Below are positions 22,700 through 33,213 of a DNA stretch of 53,441 bases, one piece after another. The stretch is from Ophryocystis elektroscirrha (Eukaryota > Apicomplexa > Conoidasida > Neogregarinorida > Ophryocystidae): NCBI GenBank assembly GCA_030141585.1, contig JAQIFP010000037.1:1-53441 (forward strand). Reading direction: 5' to 3'. Below the pieces are notes generated by a model that was not told where the DNA came from, did not search any database, and saw only the letters and a list, made by a program, of their open reading frames with translations. Each line of letters begins with the position of its first letter. Within the stretch, counting starts at the first letter, position 1. The position numbers and the translations under genes are program-made.

Positions 22700-23951
22700 A
22701 TGGGCTGCACAAATTCCAAAACTTTAGCTAAAAATGATTCTACATCCAAAATGGAACAACACTATGAAACATTAGAAAATGGTAGAAAATCTCAAATTAT
22801 TTTCCAATTGTATACAAATTTAGATGGTCTTGATGAAAAAATTCAAGCCACTAAAGAGCCAAGTGATATTACTAATGATCATGTAAGCTTAAATGTTTAA
22901 AAAAGTTATTAGCATTTCAGAGCAATACTTCAGTGAACAGTTAGTATTTATTTATTCATTTACAAATATTTAGCTGTTGAACAAACAATCGACGAGGAGT
23001 TTGTTTCAGACCCGTTATCAGGTCATTGTTTTAAAATACCAGAGTCAGCGGAACCAGTAGAGTTATACAAAGGAGTTACTTACAAAGGAGAATGGATGGT
23101 ACTAATTTTATATAAGAAGAAATTTTAGAACGGCAAACAACATGGAACCGGTGAAATGATATATGCCGACGGTTCATCATATATTGGTCAATTTCATTGC
23201 GGAAAGGCATCTGGTTTAGGAATATATACAGATAAAGATGGTTCACAATATAAAGGTTCTTTTCTCAATGGAAAAGCAGATGGTTACGGTGTTTATTCGT
23301 TTTCTGATGGAGCAAAGTAACCTTAAATTATCGATTACATCACTAGGTATTACGGAAACTATGTGGAAGACCGACGTGAAGGAAGAGGTCGAGAAATCCA
23401 GCCTGATGGATTTGAGTACATTGGAAATTTTCTGTAATTTTCACAAAATTATATGTTTTCAGAAAAGGAAAAAAACATGGGCATGGAAAGTTGATATCAC
23501 CAAACGGAGAAACTTATGAAGGTGATTTTTGCAACAATGAGATTGAAGGTAGCTTTCATATTAATTTAAGTATATTAGGCTATGGTGTGTACAAATGGAC
23601 GGACGGAAGAGTTTATATGGGTGAATGGCAAAAAAGTAGACAAAATGGAATGGCAAAATTTAAATGGCCTGACGGCAGAGTTTACTGCGGACAATATAAA
23701 AATGGTAAGCTACAAGGAGAAGGTACGTTAATATGGCCCGATGGAAGAAAGTACGAGGGTCAATGGTCTAACGGTCTACAAAATGGTATTGGAAAATACT
23801 GGGGCTCTGCAGGATGGTATAGAAAAGGTATTATTACAATATTGATTGAAAATTTTTAGCTCACTTTGTAAATGGTGTTCGTACAAAATGGTTAGGAGAA
23901 ACTGTAATAGTAGATGAGCAATTTGTCGACGATTCGCCTAAAACTAAATAA
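22700..23951 (+). CDS. MORN-repeat protein with predicted N-terminal acylation
   Basis: Begins MGCTNSK: glycine at position 2 and cysteine at 3 form a classic N-myristoylation plus palmitoylation signal, so membrane tethering is likely. About 60 residues of linker lead into roughly eight MORN repeats (pattern YxGxWxxGxxxGxGxxxxxDG), for example YKGEWMNGKQHGTGEMI, YIGQFHCGKASGLGIYT, YMGEWQKSRQNGMAKFK, YCGQYKNGKLQGEGTLIW and YEGQWSNGLQNGIGKYW. Short introns interrupt several repeats. The C-terminus is short and acidic (FVDDSPKTK). MORN proteins scaffold membranes and basal/apical structures in protists and bind phosphoinositides or each other. There is no kinase or SET domain, so this is a pure MORN scaffold. 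The specific orthologue is not assigned. Confidence 0.92.
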
Positions 23952-24018
23952 TATAGGTTTTTTCAACATGTTTGCAAAATTGAAGTTCATATATAGTTTT
24001 TTTTTTTAATAAAATTAT

Positions 24019-25793
24019 TTAAGGCATAACAGGCGATTTTTCTTCTACATTTGAGAGGTTGTCAACAATTTTCAAATTATTTCCAAGAGACTCGACATCA
24101 CTAATTCCCTCAGGATTAGATAGTAACACACGATACAGCTTCATTTCACTTTTGACTGGATCTTTGACAAGTATGTATCTGCCATCTTCTTGAGACAAAA
24201 TTGTGTCTATAATAGTCCTAACTATTCCCCATATATTGCCTTTCTGCATTCCTATTTGAATACCCAGCTCTTGAACTTTGTACGTGTGTACACTTAGTAT
24301 TGAATGACGCTGATTATTATCAGTGTTCAAACGTGAAATGAATCCAATCTTGATCGTTTGACAATCAGAAATTACGGCTTGAGAGACCCATTTTCCTACT
24401 TTGCAATGGTTATTTTTTGATTCTTGAGCGATAAGTGCACCCTAAAAATGATTACATTATAAAAAACTTACGTGATGGGATTCAAGTTGTCGTGTCCAAG
24501 ATTGTCCAGTTCGAGATAAGCAAGCCTCATTCAATGCGCGTATTAAAATATATTCGTTTGATTTATCTGGAAGAACTGCGTTTATTTCAGATCTAAAATT
24601 GAATAATGTCTATAATTTTACCTTAATACAATATTTATAGGCTGTCGACATAGATCCGAACTATCTGACGTGTTTGGAGACATCATTGGAGGCAAAGTTA
24701 CTATTCTATACCTATACAGCCAATTAGCAGGAGAATCTTTTGGATCGACAAATGTAGGGTCATTGTATACCTCTACTGGCTTTACTTTTAAATTTAGCAT
24801 TTGTTGAGAAAAATTTTGATTAATCTTTAGAGCTTCAGCACCTAGATCGGCAGGTCGATTTATTTTATTTATGTTATCGGATAATGGAGGATCTTTACTC
24901 GTTTCGTCCACTGTATAAAGATCAATGCTTGAACCGTTTTGTTTATCTATCAAAATTTTATTTTTGTTTTTATCAAAAATAAGATGCCATGATAATCTGC
25001 TTTGGGAAGCTGCCATCAAGCAAGCCAAAATTTGATCTGTTGCCGCGACAGTGATATTAGGGTCCTGATTGAAAGTTTTCATTATAATATCATCATCAGT
25101 TGTACTAGGCCAGTAAAATGTATATAATTGAGTGAATTTGTCGTTCAACATCACTCTGTTTTTTGGTATTATACGGTCAGCTGTTTTATCATAAACGCAT
25201 AGTTTCCCTCTCCAATCTATATCTTGGAACTTTATTTTACTACTATCTAGTATCAATCTATTAAGTGAAGGTAGTTGCCACGTTTCAATAAGCTGCCAAT
25301 CATGTTGTGGTTCAATGGACCACTCAGCTAATTGTCTTAATCTGTTCGTACGTTGCCATTGTTGCTGTCGTTGGTTTTGTTGTTGCTGGTATAATTTTTG
25401 TGACTGTACGTTGTTGGTAAGGTTAGTGCGGCCTTGTAACCCATTATACTGATAATTTACTTGCTGTTGTTGAGCTAAGCTTCCACGACGAGTTTGTTGA
25501 GGTTTTCGATTAAATTTATGTTGATATCTATTTATTTTTAGCGGTCTTGAATCCACAAGTTGAAAATCAGCTTCGTCTTCGGGAGAGTTCAATGTAGGAC
25601 GATTATCACGATGAATTTTTTGTGTATTTAAATACGTAAAATCGCAAATTCTTCCTAGCCTTTCTTGCTTTGATGAACATTCAAGAGGATATATGTCAAT
25701 CGACTTTAAATAATTATCAAATGTTTCTTCAGAAACAATAGGTCCCCAAGGTTTAGATTTGTAAGCGCTTATAGGCAGTTCTACATTCCACAT
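24019..25793 (-). CDS. EIF3D: Translation initiation factor eIF3 subunit D
   Basis: eIF3d sits at the mRNA exit side of the 43S complex and can bind cap structures. Matches along its length: N-terminal KPWGPIVSEETFDNY and RLGRICDFT (family WGP... and RLGKVADW), FQLVD, a glutamine-rich insert around residues 100-140, then IMKTFNQDPNITVAATDQIL, the nuclease-like cap-binding core with LYTVDETSKDPP (family LLTVSETANEPP), INQNFSQQML (family INHNFSQQ) and YRYRIVTLPP. Two introns of about 30 nt separate the C-terminal exons, which include NIWGIVRTIIDTI and RYILVKDPVKSEMKLY (family WGILRCVIDICM and YLILKDPNK). The Q-rich, low-complexity linker is unusual for the family. Start at 25793 is the first ATG and gives the expected N-terminus. 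Confidence 0.97.
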
Positions 25794-25963
25794 TTATCAG
25801 AGATATGACAAGTCCAACAGACCTTAAAGAATTTCTTTGCTTTATTTTTATAATTTATGTCCATGTCATAGATATAGGAAAATATAAAAGCCCTATTACA
25901 AATGAATAAATATGGAAAAATAAATAAAGTTTTAAAATAATTTTTTGGTTTGAACGTTCATTT

Positions 25964-27310
25964 TTATTCATTAACGCTTCGTATAACAATATCCCTACTC
26001 CAACAAAATAAATTGGACACCCAGTCAAAAGACGAATAATTACCTAAAAAGTTTTGCGAAATATTCCACAATACCTCAAAGTGACCAAATAATCCTATAC
26101 TAATTGAAATTATTAATAAATTTAATGTATAACCAAAACATGAGCAACAAATATGTCTTGTATTATGGTATAATATCCGAGAGAATTTATAAATTAGAAA
26201 AAAAGTCATAATATAAAATGGAGTTCCAATAAAAATACGGTCCAATTTTTGAATCCTCCAAGACTTCAAAAACCCTACGTTCCAATAAGTACCTTGAATG
26301 TACGTATATATGCTTGAGGTTTTAGAATGGCAGTAAATTGGAGATTCTTTAGCGTTACCATTTAAGTAATTTAGGCTATATAATTTGATTAATTTATTTA
26401 AGCTACGAAAATTTTTCTGATAACCGCTTTCAGCTATATAGGGAGAAACTATACTTAAATCTTTACAGTAGAAACTACTTGATGCTCCCAATGTAATTAA
26501 CGAAGGAAGAATAGCACAAATGATAAATACGCATGAGGTGAACACTATAAAAGCCATTTGTTTGCATCTAATATTATTTTTATAACAAGGATTTGAATAG
26601 TAAATTTTTTGGCATAGTATATATAAAAACTGAGTTATCACAATTAGAGTAGCAAGAATTCCAGTGCTTCTTGTTAAAGCCGCAATAAACAATGCGAAAG
26701 ATATTATAATTGCCAACGTAACTTGCAATAATACATGATTAGTCTTGTAAAATATATCCAACAATAAGTAGCTCAATACTGTAAAAAAAGAATATAAGCT
26801 CTCTGTATAAAATGAGGTCATAAATACATTGGCAGGATTGACGATAAACAAAATAGAGCATAGTAAGCTTATTTCTTGTCGCTGATGATTGTTGTAAGAA
26901 AAAATATCTTGATGTGAATCTAGTACTGTTTTGGAAAATAGATATTGATAAATGCAAGCTGCAATATAAGATAAATTTGTTACAATAAGTGCAATTGTAC
27001 TAAAAGATACGTTTAAAAAATTTTTGTAATTTACGACATCGTTGATTAAATGAACAATTAAAGTGAAACCAGGATAGAATGCGTGATGATAATCAGCTTT
27101 ATAAAAGCGATCAAAAATACATTGATAAAAAAATACTGCATCCCATTTTATCAAAGCTTTAAAAATTGGAAATTTATGATATTTAGTTACAAGGTCTGTG
27201 CTTTGATTAAATCCATAAAAACTAAACGCATAACCCCAAAACAGCATTAAAATTATAGTCAAAATCCTTAATACAAAAGACAAATTAAACACATAAATGC
27301 ACTTTTTCAT
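25964..27310 (-). CDS. PIGV: GPI mannosyltransferase 2 (PIG-V family)
   Basis: Adds the second mannose to the GPI precursor in the ER from dolichol-phosphate-mannose. Single-exon gene, 448 residues, with multiple predicted membrane helices. The GT-C signature follows the first helix: LIKWDAVFFYQ with the catalytic-loop aspartate, then HHAFYPGFT (family WD...H.AF.P). Helical segments such as LLCSILFIVNPANVFM and FYTESLYSFFTVLSYL match the PIG-V 'NPA..F.....YSE..F....' region very well. Lack of introns contrasts with most neighbours. Its presence implies a working GPI-anchor pathway and so GPI-anchored surface proteins. Confidence 0.93.
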   Translation of the reverse strand: MKKCIYVFNLSFVLRILTIILMLFWGYAFSFYGFNQSTDLVTKYHKFPIFKALIKWDAVFFYQCIFDRFYKADYHHAFYPGFTLIVHLINDVVNYKNFLNVSFSTIALIVTNLSYIAACIYQYLFSKTVLDSHQDIFSYNNHQRQEISLLCSILFIVNPANVFMTSFYTESLYSFFTVLSYLLLDIFYKTNHVLLQVTLAIIISFALFIAALTRSTGILATLIVITQFLYILCQKIYYSNPCYKNNIRCKQMAFIVFTSCVFIICAILPSLITLGASSSFYCKDLSIVSPYIAESGYQKNFRSLNKLIKLYSLNYLNGNAKESPIYCHSKTSSIYTYIQGTYWNVGFLKSWRIQKLDRIFIGTPFYIMTFFLIYKFSRILYHNTRHICCSCFGYTLNLLIISISIGLFGHFEVLWNISQNFLGNYSSFDWVSNLFCWSRDIVIRSVNE

Positions 27311-27377
27311 ATATATAAATAGTGATTCGTATAATTTGCAATAATTTAAAACTGAATGTTACTGAAATATATTCTTA

Positions 27378-28344
27378 TTAGGAATAATTAATTTCTGTGT
27401 TTCCTAAACACAGTTCATATAATTGAGTACCTAGTTCCATTTCACTGAAATTGAAGATTTATAAATTTATTCTAACCGCATGCAGACAATCATGGCATCA
27501 ATAAAATAAGGAGAGATACTAGACAATATAATTGTTTTATTGTTATATTGTAGTTTGATTCTTCCTTGGGAATATTCCCAAAATCCATTCTTAATAACTT
27601 CAGATCTGAAATAAAAGTTTTAAATCTACGTCATACGACAATTGTTGCTTGCACTCTAAATATTGAGTATGCCGGTTTCTACTTGCTTTTGAGTATATGC
27701 TTAAAAAAACCTCTATACAATTTTACTTTAACAACCTTTACTATACCAGGATCAGTTCCATCCATCACAATGTATCTCAATTGCTGAGAAGAGTCAATTA
27801 AATTGTTATTTTTATGTAATTTGAAAGCAAAGCACCCTGTAATCAAATATTATAAACTGGTTTACCTTTTCTTCCTATATTCCACGCGGTTTTAAAATCC
27901 ATTGCTATGTCATTGATACAAGGTAAATTTGATCCTTGAAGATGTAAAACTGTTTTTCGAAGTTCTCTAAAAACAGCAGCTGCTTATTAAATCATCTTAT
28001 CATACTTAATTTGCTCAGCTATATTTTCACTATTCACTTTTGAAATTACTAGCATTTTGTCAACAGCTAATTGCAATCTAAAACAATGTTGAGGATTACA
28101 GCTTCACTTTGATTGTCTTGAATGTAAATTTGAATTTACTCTTGTTCTTATACGTTGCCGAGTTCCTTGAGCTGGACTTGAAGCCGCTAGCTTGAAGTTG
28201 ACCCAAAGTCGACATAATTCTTGATAAATATAATTATCGACATAATACACCTTTTTCTATAACTTCACTTTCACAAGCAAATTCAGGTTTATAAACTTCA
28301 TTATACAATTTACTCTCGTAAACAGATTCAAGTCCTTCTTTCAT
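27378..28344 (-). CDS. Multi-exon protein, possible Mediator Med17-like subunit
   Basis: I assembled about eight exons from ATG 28344: MKEGLESVYESKL..., LCRLWVNFKLAASSPAQ, RQRIRTRVNSNLHSRQ, LQLAVDKMLVISKVN, FRELRKTVLHLQGSNL, FKTAWNIGRKGCFAFKL, QLRYIVMDGTDPGIVK, KLYRECKQQLSSEVI, then GRIKLQYNNKTIILSSI and SPYFIDAMIVCMR, ending LGNTEINYS. Each is open in one consistent frame after splicing, so the gene is likely real; total about 260 residues. The segment with CKQQLSSEV and 'NN..I.LS' faintly recalls the central region of Med17 ('CKE.F..L..EA...'), but the match is weak and I would not transfer the function. No zinc, helicase or membrane motifs. Confidence 0.4.
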
Positions 28345-28357
28345 TGATAATGGTAAT

Positions 28358-28403
28358 TATGTATATTAATATATATATATATATATTTATATTAATATAT
28401 GTT
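28358..28403. repeat. AT-alternating palindromic microsatellite
   Basis: Short (TA)n core flanked by inverted TATATTAAT/ATTAATATA copies, just upstream of the preceding minus-strand gene's start codon. It can form a cruciform hairpin but no function is implied. Confidence 0.6.
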
Positions 28404-28528
28404 TACGTATGCCTTAATTTAGGAACTGTGAGTGAAAGTACATGCATTATTTTATAAAACGATTTTATAAAAATAAATCTTAAGTAAAAGAATAATTAGT
28501 TTTTAGTTTAGTAATGTATAAAATATTA

Positions 28529-29626
28529 TTATGATAAAATTTTGTTTGTAGGAGACAATTTATTTTGAGACGGAAGTGCTTGATTTTTTAATAAATCGTG
28601 TAGAGCCATTGATGTACGAACTAAGCTCCCAGCGTGCAGAGTTAAATAGGATTCGTTAATTTTGAAATCTAAATTTTTTATGAATTTCTCACTACTTATA
28701 TTTGGGCAAAAATTTAGAATGTTTTGAACATTGTTTATTATTGAATAATTTATAGTAATTTTTCCTATAATGTAAACATATTTATAAAATAGGATACCTT
28801 CTTCAATTTTTTCTAAATATTCTTTGATTACAGATAATTCTTTCTCGAGTTTTTTCAAACTGTTGATTTTTTCAAATATCTGACAAAGTAAAATTGTTTC
28901 GATATAGGTAAATTTACTTTTGATGTCTGCGATAAATAAAAATGTATTTTCAAATCTCGAAGCAAATGCTCAACAGCAACTTCTTCTGCTTCATATTGAG
29001 CTAAAAATAAACCGTATTAGATAAACTTATATTACCAATTGTGCACGAAATATGAGTAAAAATGCGTGAAAATTTTCGATTATTACAAGGCTTATCATAA
29101 GTAACATAAGCTTGCAAAAGTGGGTTTTGGTATTCGGAAGATAGCTGAACATTCACCAAAAGATAAATTGGTTGAGTGGTATATTTTTGAATTAGTTTAT
29201 CAATTTCAAGGTCGCAAGGATTAATTTTTTGTCCAGTGGAATACCATCCAATAATTTTTTCTTTTTTGCTAATCTAATATCTTATCAAACAAAATTTGTT
29301 TAACTTTATAAAACATTTCAGCCATTGACTCCAAGTAAATGTGGTCTAAATACCATAATGAAGGATTTTTTGCATCTTCTTCAAATGGGACGGCATAAGA
29401 GTTTGTAGCGTGTATGACGCCGTCTAATACATCGCCTTAATAGTTCAATGTGTTCAAAATAAAAAGTTCTACCTAATACCATTCCCACAACTCTCTTATG
29501 CGTATCTAAAAACAATTTATTGAATATTTTTTTTTTACCTTTAGAAATTCTAGTATAATGGTCGACAATCGATAATGTTACTATGGGATGCACCGCTATT
29601 TCTAGATTCAATTTGTTCAATTTCAT
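28529..29626 (-). CDS. PSMD7: 26S proteasome regulatory subunit Rpn8
   Basis: MPN-domain subunit of the 19S lid that pairs with the deubiquitinase Rpn11. N-terminal [17 protein letters not shown] and RVVGMVLG match Rpn8 (VHPLVLLSVVDHFNR, RVVGVLLG). Later exons give [31 protein letters not shown] and [14 protein letters not shown] (family AEEVGVEHLLRDIK, diagnostic for Rpn8). The C-terminal helical part [11 protein letters not shown]..., then [14 protein letters not shown] and LASLVRT-like [15 protein letters not shown] completes it. The JAMM zinc motif HxH...D is absent (GWYSTG), as expected for the non-catalytic partner. Short introns separate at least five exons. Its base partner Rpt2 is at 43259-44974. 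Confidence 0.93.
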
Positions 29627-29820
29627 AATTAATTGATTTAATTACGTAGTCCAAAACGCTAATTTGTATTTCTGTGATGTTTAGACTAAAGTAACAGTAT
29701 CAGTGAAATGGTATAAAATAATTTATACAAAAAAATTAAAAACTAGAAAATTGTATTAGTTTTAATTATAGTGTAGTGAGCAAAAAACAACATGTGATTA
29801 ATTAGATAAATTCAAGCATC

Positions 29821-30516
29821 TCATGCAACACTTTTGGTACGCTTATAACTTTTAAGACGGCAGTTAGATCTCTCAAAGTCTCTGCGGCGAGTATATGTAC
29901 TCTTAAAAACTTTTTTATACCAAAAGCTAATAATACATAATGCATTCTGTGCAACTTTTGGAATTATAATATCTCCCGGTAAAGATCTCGAGAGCAAAAC
30001 TTCATCCCACTCATCCAAGCCAAATGTATTATCTGTTTTGTCGTTTTCTAAGTTCGTACATTTATCATTTTTAAATTTGATGACAGCTTCAACTTTATTC
30101 TTCCACTCTGTGTGAAATAACGTTGAATAAGTTTGTATGCATTTTAAAAGTTTTTCCGAAAGCTGCAATTTTTCAATCAGTTCTTGAAATGATACTCCAA
30201 TTTGCAGGTCTTCTATGTCTACTTCAATTTCATTAAAACTATTTTCTCCCCATTTGGATTCTTTAAAAAGTTCATGATTAATAAAGTTCACCGATTTCTC
30301 AACATCATACGAATGTACTAATTCTCGAGAGTGATCTAAGTTTTTATTATTATCAATAAATAGTTGAGTTACTGGTAAATACGCTTTATATTGATCTATC
30401 CAGGAAATGATATCAAGTTGAGCTAATACTGGCTTACAAAATTTTTTAACTGTTTTAAAACATTGTTTTCTAGTAGTTTCAAATAATGCATCACGTTCAT
30501 TTATTGGAAGTGTCAT
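29821..30516 (-). CDS. Hypothetical protein, 231 residues, basic C-terminus
   Basis: A clean single open frame from ATG to stop (MTLPINERDALFETTRK ... RTKSVA). Helix-rich and charged, with no signal peptide, membrane helix, zinc cluster or repeat. The C-terminal 35 residues are strongly basic (YTRRRDFERSNCRLK), which could bind nucleic acid or be a nuclear signal. The composition is that of a real protein, and flanking spacers of 190 and 370 bp fit an independent gene. I do not recognise a family. Confidence 0.6.
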   Translation of the reverse strand: MTLPINERDALFETTRKQCFKTVKKFCKPVLAQLDIISWIDQYKAYLPVTQLFIDNNKNLDHSRELVHSYDVEKSVNFINHELFKESKWGENSFNEIEVDIEDLQIGVSFQELIEKLQLSEKLLKCIQTYSTLFHTEWKNKVEAVIKFKNDKCTNLENDKTDNTFGLDEWDEVLLSRSLPGDIIIPKVAQNALCIISFWYKKVFKSTYTRRRDFERSNCRLKSYKRTKSVA

Positions 30517-30888
30517 TATGGTTTTAAAATGTGAATTTGGTTTTGTTTTTCCATTGGTTTTTTTTTGAAATTTAGAAGGATAACGATTGCATTTAACAGA
30601 TAATTACTAGTATTTTAGTTTCTTTAAATGAAAAGTCAACTCTTCAATAAAATTATTACTATAAGTCAAAGAAACAAATTAAACAAGCATGAATATAAAA
30701 CTAAAGTCTATTTATTCTAAAGTTTTGCATTAAGAGTTATTAGACTACTTAAACTAATAATTTATTTAGGTAATGATGTTATTAATTTTTTTACTATTTT
30801 AAAGTTATAATTATGTTTAATTATGAGAAAAATTCATATATCAAAATTCTTGAAGACAAGTAGCACCCAAATACTTTGATATAAACAA
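30517..30888. other. Intergenic spacer
   Basis: AT-rich spacer between two minus-strand genes. No coding exon seen. Confidence 0.45.
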
Positions 30889-31155
30889 TTAGTCAGTTTT
30901 GAAAAGTACGATTGCAGTATGACCGAGATAAAAGAAGATAAAATGGTTTTTTGTATGTGTTACGTATGATCCAAATTGACGACCAACAACACAATGCCAT
31001 GTTGTACCATACTTTTTATCAAACTCTCTTTTGATATAAGCTGCTATATCTTTGTCCACAGTAAATTTCTTAAAACCTTCAGTGGATATTTCAATAGCAT
31101 CTTTTTGCATATTGTCGTTCATATCAGATGCCTTAATTAAAGTTAATTCTGACAT
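30889..31155 (-). CDS. DYNLL: Dynein light chain LC8
   Basis: 88-residue single-exon gene with near-textbook LC8 sequence: [51 protein letters not shown], then [20 protein letters not shown]8 dimers bind short linear motifs in dynein intermediate chain and many other partners. The peptide-binding groove strand (GSYVTH) and dimer residues are conserved. Implies cytoplasmic or ciliary dynein, or at least LC8 hub use; NudC, a dynein-pathway chaperone, is encoded at 34487-35397. Confidence 0.98.
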   Translation of the reverse strand: MSELTLIKASDMNDNMQKDAIEISTEGFKKFTVDKDIAAYIKREFDKKYGTTWHCVVGRQFGSYVTHTKNHFIFFYLGHTAIVLFKTD

Positions 31156-31276
31156 TTATATCATTGTGCAATCAATGACGTAAAAGTCTCTATGACTGTA
31201 ATGACAGTTTATAAGTTTGCTTGGTCAAATTAAATTGTTTTTGTAAAGAATAAAAAGTAACAAAAGTACATGGTTT

Positions 31277-31897
31277 TTATTTATGAGTTTTTCTACGAAC
31301 AACTATCCATGAATCACTATCTGATGTTTCACTTGATGAAGAAGAAACAATATTGTCAGAATTTTCCTTAGTTATAACTGAAGAGTTATTGCAAGGCTGA
31401 CAATTTTCTAAAACATTGCTTGAAATTTTCTGTATGCTTAAGGACTAGAGAGTACATAGTATTTTTTATAAATTACTTGGGATACTTGTGAGAATTCACC
31501 TTTTTGGCAAAAACCAAAAATTTCGAGTAAGTGTAAAGCTACTTGCTCCTGTTAGTTAAAAGGTCTAAAATAAATGTATTTACATCACTCTCATCTTCCA
31601 ATTCTACACAGAAATTTGAATAAAGCTTTTCATAAAGAAATTCGGTCAAGTCGTCAAGGTCCGGAACTGTAATATTAGTTTAGATATATGCATGGATTGA
31701 CCTTTGTTACTTAGGAAGAGAGACATTGTTTCATTAAAAAACACCTTTTTTTTTTGTTCACTGTTTTTGCCGCCCCATCTATTTTGTACAGCAAGATTAA
31801 GAGCAGTCCTTGAATATAATTTAAAATTTAACAGAAACTACCAATTGTCAAAGATGATTTCTGCGCCTTTACAAAATTCGTTGAATAAATCTGTCAT
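31277..31897 (-). CDS. TSR2: Pre-rRNA-processing protein TSR2
   Basis: TSR2 escorts ribosomal protein eS26 into the pre-40S particle. Five exons with introns of about 31-44 nt give MTDLFNEFCKGAEIIFDNW, then TALNLAVQNRWGGKNSEQK (family W.ALRLAVENGFGG), IPDLDDLTEFLYEKLYSNF, VELEDESD (family ELEDGS), EQVALHLLEIFGFCQKGEF, and a serine/acidic tail ending DSDSWIVVRRKTHK, equivalent to the family's 'DGW..VRR' C-terminus. None of the exons alone exceeds 50 residues, so the gene is invisible to a simple ORF scan. The ATG at 31897 opens directly into the conserved first helix. It is head-to-head with eEF1B-gamma. Confidence 0.9.
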
Positions 31898-32085
31898 AGA
31901 AAAGCAAATTATGTTTTGAATTAAGAAAGTCTTCAATTATTTTCAATTCAATTTTGACCAAATGATATATTTTAAGTTTTCAAACAATACATTCAAACGA
32001 GTTGTTAAACAAGTTGTAACGTAAAAATAAGGATATTATTTGAAAGCGTGACTAGTCACTGTGTCGATATTCTTCTATTATATCA
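31898..32085. promoter_or_regulatory. Divergent promoter between TSR2 and eEF1B-gamma
   Basis: 188 bp separate the two start codons, both belonging to ribosome/translation genes, so co-regulation from a shared promoter is plausible. I cannot point to a specific motif. Confidence 0.45.
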
Positions 32086-33168
32086 ATGGTAATATAGTTT
32101 TAAAATTATGATTTGGTAGGAACTAATCTGCAATAACGAACAAAACATACACGTTAAAATTCTTTCTTGCATAGCAAATTATCAAGGATTTGATTTGAAA
32201 GTTAATAACACAGAAAGTTGCGTATCTCCTAAATTGATTATAAATAATGGGATTGAATTGTCATGGAAATCTGCTGCAAGATATATAAGTCGGCTTCGTG
32301 TTGATACTTATCTATACGGTCGTAATTTTCAAGAAGAATCTGAGATCGAATCTTTATTAGATGATTTCATGTCATATTTAAATTCTTCTGAGAATTTAAA
32401 AGCAGGAAGTTTTGATGAATTCATGAATCTTTTATATAAATTGCGTCTTGAGCATTGTCAATATATTATGGGAAACTATATTACTTGGGCAGATATCATA
32501 ATTTGCTTATCATTATACGATCTTTGCAATAGCAGTAATTATCGAATAAATGATAATGTCCAAAGATGGTATAATTTGGTTTTAAATAACAAAATTGTAA
32601 ATAAATACGTTCAAATCAAAGACATCAAAGAAAATTTAGTAAGATTTAAGCTATAAGCATTTTTTTAGAAGCCCAATGATACATCTGAAATTTTTGTATT
32701 GGATGCATGGAAACGTGAATATTCAAATTCTAAAGATTTAAGAAATCAATCAATGCCCAAATTTTGGCGTTCCTATAATAAGGATGAATGGTCTTTGTGG
32801 TATATGAGATATGAGAAGCTTCCTGACGAAAATAAAATTAGTTATATAGCAATGAATATGCTGAGTGGATTTATTCAGAGAATAGACCCAGAGTTTCGAA
32901 AGTCTTCGTTTGCAGTACTGAATGTCATTGGTGGTGAAGATGAATTCGACATAACAGGCGTTTGGTTGATAAAAGGTCTATCGCTTCCAACATTTTTAAC
33001 TGAGCATCCGTCTTATCAATATTATACTTTTAAACAGTTGAATGCTATTGAAAATAGAAGTTTGATAACTGATTATTGGTGCAATGACAAGTTAGTTAAT
33101 TTAATTCATTATTTGTTTATAGTGTTGTTGAAGGTCGATCAATTTATTCATCGAAGGTTTGGAAATAA
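32086..33168 (+). CDS. EEF1G: Elongation factor 1B gamma subunit
   Basis: Structural subunit of the eEF1A nucleotide-exchange complex. The N-terminal half is a diverged GST fold (IHVKILSCIANYQGFDLKV; later NYITWADIIICLSLYDLC). After a 30-nt intron the EF1G domain is clear: LDAWKREYSN, MPKFWRSYNKDEWSLWYMRY, MNMLSGFIQRIDPEFRKSSF, DEFDITGVWLIKG and ITDYWCNDN-VVEGRSIYSSK (family 'FKR.YSN...PYFWE.FD..GWS.WY'). The start is unusual: the ATG at 32086 is followed at once by a 31-nt GT-AG intron (32089-32119), so the first coding exon is the initiator codon alone and the protein begins M-ELICNN. Without that splice, the frame is closed upstream by TAG. The lysine-rich linker of animal homologues is short here. 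Confidence 0.93.
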
Positions 33169-33213
33169 CTTTTTTTTTTAATAATACACAACTTATTAGG
33201 CAAACCTTATAAC

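Noticed and set aside
27566..27787. Plus-strand ORF of 73 residues
   Set aside because: Antisense of the spliced minus-strand gene at 27378-28344.
31704..31919. Plus-strand ORF of 71 residues
   Set aside because: Antisense of the TSR2 exons, which give a far better family match on the minus strand.
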